10,973 nucleotides of DNA from positions 1-10,973 of the forward strand of contig JBATKF010000050.1 in assembly GCA_049669185.1 (NCBI GenBank), in the 5' to 3' direction. Made by a program: the position numbers and the translations under genes. Shown here piece by piece: positions 6,732 to 10,973 of this stretch; the stretch's first letter is position 1, and every line of letters starts with the position of its first letter. The notes under the pieces are model-generated. The model saw only the letters and a list, made by a program, of their open reading frames with translations, did no database searches and had not been told where the DNA came from. Origin of the DNA: Thiosocius sp049669185 (lineage in GTDB: Bacteria; Pseudomonadota; Gammaproteobacteria; Chromatiales; Chromatiaceae).

Positions 6732-8495
6732 CTACCGGCTGGCGAACTGCTCGCACGACACCCGGCCGACGGGCGCCCCGTCTTTGCCAGCGGCGGCCTT
6801 TTCAGCATCGCCGTGCAGGCCTTTACGGGCCAGTAGATAGACTTCAGAGATCTTGTCCTTCCAGGGCAGCAGCTCGATATCGAAGCCCTTGCGCGTCAGC
6901 TTTGCCACACGCCGTTCGGCATCCGCCTTATGATGGTAGAGACCGAGATAGACCCGCGGCGAGACCTTACGTCGTTTTGGCAGATAGTAATCGCTGAAGC
7001 CGATGGCCTGGAGATCTTTCACCATCTGTTGCGCAGCGGCGAAGTCCGTGAGCGGCTTGCTGGCGATCTTGTAACCCACCTGCACATTCAGCACCTTACG
7101 ATCCATCTCGACCTGGAATCCATCGGCACGCATCAGCCTGGCCTCGGCCTTCGCCTGCTGCTCGTTCTCGAACGGGCCGACCAGGTGACATAACGGCATC
7201 TCCAGGGATTTGCCCATGGCCGCCTGTTCGCTTTCGGCGACTGGCGGGTCGTTCTCTTTCATCGACTCCGGCTCATCGGCATCCGCGACCGCTGCCGCCG
7301 GTGACTCGGAGACAGGCTCAACCGTCGCCACCGCGCTGATCAGTGACTCCACCGCATCCACGGCGTCAGTGGATACAGCGGGCTCTGCGGTTTCCGAGGG
7401 AGCCTCAGGCGGTGCAGCCCGCGCGATGCTGCCGGTGTTGGATGGGTCTTCTATCGATGTCTGCTCGGGGGCCTGCACAGGCGCCGCACCCGGGAGGCTG
7501 GCGATCTCCGGATTGGGCTGTGCCGAATCCGACCGATCATCGGCCGTCGCAGGCTCTTCGGCTGCTGCGGTCATCATCGGCGTGGATGCACTGCTCTCGA
7601 CAGGCGACGTCGCTTTCATTGGCGCTGCGTCTGCGGTCGCCAGCGGGACGTAGGGCGCGTCGATAAACTTCAACTGACAGCGCAGCCCTGCCGGTACCGA
7701 ATAATCCGGGTTGGGCAGTTCCAGGCGCACACCATAGGTGCCGCTGGCGACATCTGCTACCCGATCGACGCGACTGACGCTGGCCTTCCAGCTGGAATCG
7801 GTCACGGCCTCGGTCCACACCTCGGCCTGCATGCCCGGCCGTATCTTGCCCAGATGTTCGACCGGTACGAACACCTCGACATGCAGGGGATCGAGCTGCG
7901 CGATCCGGACGACCGGCTGGTCCTCGACGTACTCCCCTATCGTCTTGAAGCGCTCCATCACCACGCCGGTGATCGGGCTCTTGATCGTGCGTCGATTTAG
8001 CACGCTCACCGATCGCTCACGTTCGAGTTTTGCGAGCCTTTGAGTGTCGAGTGCCTGACGCAGCTGGATCGCGGCCAGTCGCGCCTCGGTGTCGCGCTCG
8101 TCCATGTCATTGGTGGAGATGGCCTTGCGTTGAAAGAGATCCTGGGTGCGTCGCTTCTGACGCTTGCCGAAGGCCGCATTGACCCGGCGCAGATTTACCT
8201 CCGCATCCATTTCGGCGCGCGCCTGAGCGAGTTCCAGCGCCGCGGCCTCGACCGAGGATTCGAGCTCGGCGACCACGTCGCCCGCCTCGACCATATCGCT
8301 GCGATCGACCCTTACCATATTCACGATCCCGGGCACGCCACTGCCCAGGTCAGCCACGACGCTCGGGCTGATGACACAATCCAGAGGCTCTAAACCGATA
8401 TCTTGTGCAGGCGCGCTGTGGGCCAGGCCGGTGGCCATGACCGAGGCACTCGATAGACAGAAAAGCAGGAAACGCGAAGCAGATCGTGGCGTCAC
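6732..8495 (-). CDS. Secreted HlyD-type adaptor with disordered linker and tandem SPOR-like domain
   Basis: With the GTG start at 8495 the protein has 587 residues. I chose this start because GAGG lies six bases upstream and a signal peptide follows at once (RFLLFCLSSASVMATGLA, likely cut near AHSA/PAQD at about residue 28-31). A TTG at 8531 would add 12 residues but has no ribosome site. Residues about 38-80 and 170-200 form the lipoyl-like barrel-sandwich halves (GSGVPGIVNMVRVDR; TIKSPITGVVMERF). About 80-165 is an alpha-helical hairpin and about 205-280 the beta-barrel (VPAGLRCQL). A Pro/Ala/Ser/Glu-rich linker spans about 285-430. Residues about 433-565 hold two SPOR-like repeats (CHLVGPFENEQQAKAEARLM; VYLGLYHHKADAERRVAKL). 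SPOR domains bind glycan strands of peptidoglycan lacking stem peptides. The mature protein has cysteines at about 40, 273, 436 and 581. A transenvelope adaptor docked on the wall and working with the upstream M50-HlyD protein is inferred. Fusion of HlyD to SPOR is unusual. Confidence 0.85.
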   Translation of the reverse strand: MTPRSASRFLLFCLSSASVMATGLAHSAPAQDIGLEPLDCVISPSVVADLGSGVPGIVNMVRVDRSDMVEAGDVVAELESSVEAAALELAQARAEMDAEVNLRRVNAAFGKRQKRRTQDLFQRKAISTNDMDERDTEARLAAIQLRQALDTQRLAKLERERSVSVLNRRTIKSPITGVVMERFKTIGEYVEDQPVVRIAQLDPLHVEVFVPVEHLGKIRPGMQAEVWTEAVTDSSWKASVSRVDRVADVASGTYGVRLELPNPDYSVPAGLRCQLKFIDAPYVPLATADAAPMKATSPVESSASTPMMTAAAEEPATADDRSDSAQPNPEIASLPGAAPVQAPEQTSIEDPSNTGSIARAAPPEAPSETAEPAVSTDAVDAVESLISAVATVEPVSESPAAAVADADEPESMKENDPPVAESEQAAMGKSLEMPLCHLVGPFENEQQAKAEARLMRADGFQVEMDRKVLNVQVGYKIASKPLTDFAAAQQMVKDLQAIGFSDYYLPKRRKVSPRVYLGLYHHKADAERRVAKLTRKGFDIELLPWKDKISEVYLLARKGLHGDAEKAAAGKDGAPVGRVSCEQFASR

Positions 8496-8623
8496 TTTGA
8501 TCCTCGCACCGTTCTTGGCTGTTGGGAACAATCGGAATCTATATCGGGCGGGGACTGGTGATCTTTAGGCCGTGTCTCTTCGGCCCGGGCCTGCAGCCCA
8601 GCATTAGATTCCTCGATGCGCTG
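8496..8623 (-). other. Intergenic gap with GC-rich hairpin, possible intercistronic element
   Basis: The 128 bases between the M50-HlyD stop and the chosen GTG of the SPOR adaptor contain a perfect GGCCCGGGCC palindrome (8582-8591). On the transcript strand they also contain an overlapping CTGGGC/GCCCGG hairpin with a five-base loop and one G-T pair. No T-run follows, so it is not a standard intrinsic terminator. A TATAGAT box near 8540 has no matching -35 element. The hairpin could stabilise or tune the transcript, or mean nothing in such GC-rich DNA. Confidence 0.3.
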
Positions 8624-10780
8624 TCAGGTCTGCAGCCGGCTCAACAGCAGCTGGCGAACGCTGCGGGCCCACTGTCGCCACAGCGGCTCACTGCCGTGGT
8701 CGAGGCGCACGTAGGCGCGCCCACCGACGCCGGTGGCCCGGGTGTAGGACGGCAATGCCAGCTCCAGCTGAAACACCTTTTCGGTCGCGGTACGGCCGGC
8801 CTCGTCGCGTGTGTCTACCGCGATATCACCGCCGCCGGCGGCTCCCAGCGCGATGCTCGGTAGCTCTTCCGAGCCAGCGGGTATCTCGCGCACGACTTCG
8901 GCCGGCAGAGGCTGCCCCAGCCGCTCGGCCAGGACCACCTCGACCTGGGTGTCATGCGAACGCAGCAGGCCCACCCTGTCCTGTTCCACGATCGCACGCA
9001 CGACCGGCGATGCGGCGCGGATCACATAGCCCACCACATCGCCCTGGCGCAGGTACTTGCCGAGCAGTTCGTGCGGGTCGGCCGGATAGAAGCGCCCCAC
9101 CTCCGCACTGCGGATCTGCAGGCCGGCGAGACGCACCATGAGTTGGTCCTGCTCGGCGCGTACCGCGGTGATGTCGTCAGCAACGATCGCCGCCCGCACC
9201 CGGCTGCGCTGTCGTTCAGCGATCTGTTCATTGCGCAGCTCTTGCAGACGCCGCTTGACGACCTCGAGACGCGTGCGCAGCTCGGGGTTGTCCAGGCGCA
9301 GCAGCACATCACCCGGCGCTACCTCGGCGCCCGCCTCCTTCTCGACCGCGACGACGAAGCCGTCGGTGACATTGACGACCCTCGCCTGCTCGCCAGGCCA
9401 GACCACGCCCTGGGCCTGGGTCATCAAGGGCACCGGCACCGCCAGCGCACTGCCGACCAGCACGATGGCAAGGGCGAAAACACCGGCCCCGCGAATCCGC
9501 CGCGCCTCGACGCGCGGACTGGTCGCGATAAAGCGCAGCGACAGGAACAGTGGCCTGATCACCTGCATCAGGATCGCCCAGGTGGCCAACACCACGCCGA
9601 CCACCAGGAACTCGGCAGCCAGGTACAGCGCGATACCGACCAGCACGACCAGGCGATACAGCGGGGATGCCAGGCCGTAGAACACAAACCAGGCGGTCTC
9701 GCCGTCGGTGGTCACCGGGGACCGTGCATCCGGCAGATCCAGCAGATACTTCTGCATCAGGTATTGGTAATAACGGCTGGAGCGAGTCGCGAGATTGGGG
9801 ATCTCGATCAGATCCTCCAGCACATAGTAGCCGTCGAAACGCAGCAGCGGATTACCGTTGAACAATAGGGTCGAGACGCCACCGATCAGGGCGATGTTCA
9901 GCGCCATGTCGCGCACCACACCCGGCTCGACCAGCAGCCAGACCAGAATACCCAGCGCGGCGAGAAAGAGTTCCACCAGGATGCCCGCCGCGCCGACGAT
10001 CGCCCGGCGTCGCTTGTCACGGAACGCCCAGGCCGCTGAGGCATCGACATAGGGCACGGGCATGAAAACCAGCAGATTGATGCCGGTCTCATGCACCTCG
10101 CCACCCCAGGCCTTAACCGCCATGCCATGGCCGAGCTCATGCAGCGCCTTGACCAAGGGGTACAAGATCCAGAACACCAACACCTGCGAGGCGTTGAGTG
10201 TCTTGGCGGCGATGGCGTCACCCAGTTCACCGGCGTTGGCCACCATGAGTACCGCCGCAACGCAGACGACGCCAAGCCACAGCGAAAGGCCCGCCCAGGA
10301 GAACAGCCAGCGCGCCGGCACCATCAGGCGTTCCAGCAGTCGGTTGGGATCGAATATCGGGATACGCAGTGCGAGTGGATTGCTCAGTGCACGGCGGCGG
10401 CGAGAGCGCAACGCCTGTTCATGCCGATTGAGCAGATCCTGAACACCGAGCGGCAGACCGCCGCGCAGCGCCTCGGCGGCATGCAGTTGCGCCATGATCT
10501 GCAGCACTTGATCGGGTAACAGCAGGGGTTCCTCTGCATGACCCGCGTTGACGGTCTCGAGGATCTCACCCACGGTGAGATCACCATCGAGGCGACCGAT
10601 GAGTTCATAGGAGACGCTGTTGAAGCGCAGAAAGCGACCGGATGCCCGATCGTGCAGCAGATACCAGCGCTCGCCGCGATAGTCCTGCACCAGGACGTGA
10701 ACGTCTCTGCGCAGCCGGGGGCGCAGATTGGCGACGTGTTGCCAAAAGGCATCGTCGCGCCCGCTGTCCACCACCGTCAT
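8624..10780 (-). CDS. PqqD-like / M50 site-2-type metalloprotease / HlyD-like fusion membrane protein
   Basis: Complete 718-residue protein with an ATG start 13 bases after the preceding stop; a weak GGGG lies about 8 bases upstream. Residues about 20-105 look like a PqqD-type winged-helix domain (RPRLRRDVHV at 20-29, then WYLLHDRASGRFLRFN, then a helical TVGEILETV segment). About eight hydrophobic segments follow between residues 159 and 452. They contain the zinc-protease motif HELGH (H214, E215, H218) and the second M50 motif NPLLRFDG (N310, P311, D316, G317), so the protease looks catalytically intact. From about 455 the chain resembles HlyD: a lipoyl-like half (GFVVAVEKEAGAEVAPGDVL), a coiled coil at about 500-555 and a beta-barrel, ending near 718. 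PqqD folds bind leader peptides in RiPP systems, and M50 enzymes cut within or near the membrane. A role in recognising and processing or exporting a neighbour-encoded substrate is inferred. The protein is predicted to sit in the inner membrane with its C-terminal domain in the periplasm. Confidence 0.92.
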   Translation of the reverse strand: MTVVDSGRDDAFWQHVANLRPRLRRDVHVLVQDYRGERWYLLHDRASGRFLRFNSVSYELIGRLDGDLTVGEILETVNAGHAEEPLLLPDQVLQIMAQLHAAEALRGGLPLGVQDLLNRHEQALRSRRRRALSNPLALRIPIFDPNRLLERLMVPARWLFSWAGLSLWLGVVCVAAVLMVANAGELGDAIAAKTLNASQVLVFWILYPLVKALHELGHGMAVKAWGGEVHETGINLLVFMPVPYVDASAAWAFRDKRRRAIVGAAGILVELFLAALGILVWLLVEPGVVRDMALNIALIGGVSTLLFNGNPLLRFDGYYVLEDLIEIPNLATRSSRYYQYLMQKYLLDLPDARSPVTTDGETAWFVFYGLASPLYRLVVLVGIALYLAAEFLVVGVVLATWAILMQVIRPLFLSLRFIATSPRVEARRIRGAGVFALAIVLVGSALAVPVPLMTQAQGVVWPGEQARVVNVTDGFVVAVEKEAGAEVAPGDVLLRLDNPELRTRLEVVKRRLQELRNEQIAERQRSRVRAAIVADDITAVRAEQDQLMVRLAGLQIRSAEVGRFYPADPHELLGKYLRQGDVVGYVIRAASPVVRAIVEQDRVGLLRSHDTQVEVVLAERLGQPLPAEVVREIPAGSEELPSIALGAAGGGDIAVDTRDEAGRTATEKVFQLELALPSYTRATGVGGRAYVRLDHGSEPLWRQWARSVRQLLLSRLQT

Positions 10781-10793
10781 GCGCGGGACCCCG

Positions 10794-10973
10794 TCACGAC
10801 AGACCGATCGACCAGGCCCATAGGCGCAGGCGCTGAATCAGGTTGTGGGTCCAGACCCACAGATAGCTGTTGCGCCCGACCACGACCTTGGCCACACCCT
10901 GCATCCCAGGGCGCAATCCGGAGGGCACATCCTCCAGCTCGGCCTCTACCCGGAAATGGTTGCCACCCTGCTC
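10794..10973 (-). CDS. HlyD-family periplasmic adaptor, C-terminal fragment (partial)
   Basis: Only the last 59 codons and a TGA stop are in the window; the 5' part lies beyond the right edge. The visible residues begin EQGGNHFRVEAELEDVPSGL, followed by RPGMQGVAKVVVG, which is the final beta-barrel strand set of HlyD/MFP adaptors (the 'LRPGM.G.A.V..G' signature). The tail is Trp- and Leu-rich (LWVWTHNLIQRLRLWAWSIG), as often seen at the end of adaptors encoded beside M50-HlyD fusions. Membrane-fusion adaptors bridge an inner-membrane component to an outer-membrane channel. The stop lies 13 bases before the ATG of the M50 gene, so the two are very probably co-transcribed. The family call rests on a short C-terminus. 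A general efflux adaptor is the alternative, but the spacing argues for the same operon. Confidence 0.8.
   Translation of the reverse strand, partial: EQGGNHFRVEAELEDVPSGLRPGMQGVAKVVVGRNSYLWVWTHNLIQRLRLWAWSIGLS

Noticed and set aside
8496..8531. TTG at 8531 as start of the SPOR adaptor
   Set aside because: No ribosome site precedes it and it pushes the signal peptide 12 residues inward; GTG 8495 has GAGG six bases upstream.
8954..9868. 304-codon plus-strand open frame, His/Gln-rich
   Set aside because: Opposite the M50-HlyD gene, whose zinc motifs and membrane segments are clear; the His/Gln-rich composition is an antisense artefact.

Overview
The window is GC-rich and every gene I can support lies on the minus strand. 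Read in the direction of transcription (high to low coordinates) there are four: the last 59 codons of a HlyD-type membrane-fusion adaptor (10794-10973); a complete 718-residue fusion of a PqqD-like domain, an M50 (site-2-protease type) zinc metalloprotease and a HlyD-like adaptor half (8624-10780); a complete secreted HlyD-type adaptor with a long disordered linker and a tandem SPOR-like C-terminus (6732-8495); and the first 2181 codons of a giant repetitive surface or exported protein that runs off the left edge (1-6544). Protein style, GTG starts and the LEPR-XLL/DUF4347 architecture fit a high-GC Gammaproteobacterium, perhaps aquatic or marine. This assignment is inference; there is no rRNA or marker gene in the window.

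The left 6.5 kb is one open reading frame. It encodes a basic N-terminus with an LEPR-XLL motif, a DUF4347 domain, a LamG/concanavalin-like domain, two unequal copies of a composite module (CSLREA motif, parallel beta-helix coils and a beta-sandwich ending in GDTSEFA), a cadherin/CSPG-like region, and a calcium-type FG-GAP propeller with 51-residue repeats that is cut by the window edge. The many plus-strand open frames opposite it (up to 501 codons) are shadows of this repetitive, high-GC gene.

The right 4.2 kb holds what looks like membrane and periplasmic export or processing machinery. It has two HlyD-type adaptors flanking a membrane metalloprotease that carries both a potential peptide-recognition domain (PqqD-like) and its own adaptor domain. 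The giant protein has no recognisable Sec or Tat signal peptide, but it has an LEPR-XLL leader-like motif. My main inference is that the adaptor/M50 cassette recognises, processes or exports the giant protein, with the SPOR domain placing the apparatus at peptidoglycan. No ABC ATPase and no TolC-like channel is visible; if needed, they should lie upstream of 10973 or elsewhere. No RNA genes, insertion sequences, CRISPR arrays or convincing terminators were seen.
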